In this document: positions 62,881 to 64,000 of the stretch, in pieces
Position numbering within the stretch: position 1 is the stretch's first letter
Layout of the letters: each line of letters starts with the position of its first letter
Assembly: GCF_000003605.2 (NCBI RefSeq)
Contig: NW_003142308.1
Span: 335,810 to 399,809, forward strand
Direction of reading: 5' to 3'
Origin: Saccoglossus kowalevskii
Lineage: Eukaryota > Hemichordata > Enteropneusta > Harrimaniidae
DNA: 64,000 nucleotides
Position numbers and translations under genes: made by a program
Notes under the pieces: generated by a model
Database searches by the model: none
The model's input: the letters and a program-made list of their open reading frames with translations, nothing else
Told to the model about the DNA's origin: nothing

Positions 62881-64000
62881 AGTACAGAATACGTCATATC
62901 TTTTGATTAATCGTTCACTACATTAATAACTATGAATACCAACTGTCAGAATCGCGACGGTTATCTGGTAATTAGTTCCAAATCACTGAGCCAAGTTCCG
63001 TCCAAAACTTCAAATAGGCCTAAACGATGACAGACATAACACAGCAATTCGCTAATAATCAGCTAATTAAGTCGACCAACAGATACGCAAAAACAAATTC
63101 ATGGCACGAACTTGGACACATACTGTGACATGTACTGTGATATTTGACAATTTGTTCCCCAGTAAGTGCATATTGTACTTTGTGACATATTCCTACACTG
63201 ACGTCATTTAAGGAACAGAAAATAACAGCGTAACATAATGTAACTCCAGGCATGTTACATTGAGGTACTAAACTCACATCAAGCTTTAGTTAGAGTAAAA
63301 AAAACTTCGAAGCGGAATTTCGGATGGTTGCACATACGCTTCACTATTATCGGGTAATGTGCCCAATAGCTGTTTGATTTATTCTTTTCAGACATTTTCA
63401 AGATTTTGTTACAAATGAAAAAATACAGCAAATCCCACTAATTCTACATTCCGACAATTATTTGTTAAATTTAATTAGTCTATTTTCTATGGTATTCATT
63501 TGTCTGTATCTCAGATTTATGGCAAGTAAATCATTATTTATATACGTGATTAGATTTTAGTTGAAATCCGTACATAATAATTTCCTAAGTTACATAAATT
63601 AACCACATTACCTTTTCCATCACTCAATGAAAATATAATCCACATAACTGATTAAGTTATGGTTTAAAGTGCGCTTGTTAATTATCTAATTTGCATATAA
63701 ATGTGCAATTTTTTGACATCTCAATGATTACACCGTGTGCATGTGTGCTCTGGTATCACGGACTGCAAATCACATATGTATAATCAAATGTGCTCCTATT
63801 GCTTTAGTATCTTTATCATAAACTTCAATAGTTTGGATCAAGCTGCTTTTACATAGCGCATCTCAAAAAGTAGAGCCATGCTTTTTGATTATTAAATAGC
63901 TAATCTTGGATTTGTCGGTAATTTTAAATATTTTCTGTTCGACTTCAATGCCCCCAATACTCATCACGTGGCAGTTTTTTCTAAGCTCTCTTTGATTTTT
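62881..64000. other. Intergenic to window end, nothing recognised
   Basis: AT-rich; no gene or repeat supported. Confidence 0.4.

Overview
This is an AT-rich, gene-poor eukaryotic window, most likely from a marine invertebrate (lophotrochozoan or invertebrate deuterostome). The evidence is animal-type Ty3/Gypsy retrotransposons, spliced exons with GT/AG borders, a tRNA-derived repeat, dispersed terminal-inverted-repeat elements, a minisatellite, many (AT)n tracts and two assembly gaps (18050-18344 and 48621-48924). The species cannot be fixed from the sequence, and nothing suggests a bacterial or organellar origin.

Layout: 1-1710 holds two minus-strand genes for small membrane proteins, one running off the window edge. 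A similar minus-strand gene, with a well-supported upstream exon, lies at 55050-56557. 3088-9632 is a decayed Ty3/Gypsy element (Mag-like by motif style) on the plus strand, whose 5' LTR is split by about 2.5 kb of unrelated DNA. 10042-14975 is a decayed minus-strand copy of an uncharacterised repeated ORF family, interrupted by a 3367-bp DNA transposon (10391-13757) with about 210-bp terminal inverted repeats and a perfect 9-bp target duplication. The transposon's interior carries a broken, intron-containing RecQ-type helicase gene and no transposase that I can see. A 244-bp miniature relative with its own perfect 9-bp duplication sits at 25799-26042 and contains three CCCTAA repeats.

16646-17560 is a degenerate array of units of about 140 bp. 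17868-24764 contains a second decayed Ty3/Gypsy element on the minus strand, bracketed by LTR-like sequences that are inverted rather than direct. 27544-28341 is a 37-bp minisatellite with a 111-bp higher-order period. 29.8-31.5 kb and 32.1-34.6 kb form an old tandem segmental duplication. From about 34.6 to 64 kb the window is almost empty of recognisable genes. It holds microsatellites, two imperfect palindromes, an inverted pair of a hairpin-ended repeat (one copy of which runs into the second assembly gap) and a GC-richer LTR-like patch near 62.5-62.8 kb.

The recognisable coding content is therefore three similar two-helix membrane-protein genes, which look like host genes, plus remnants of mobile or multicopy elements. 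No feature here forms a pathway or operon. The most unusual object is the RecQ-carrying inverted-repeat transposon.
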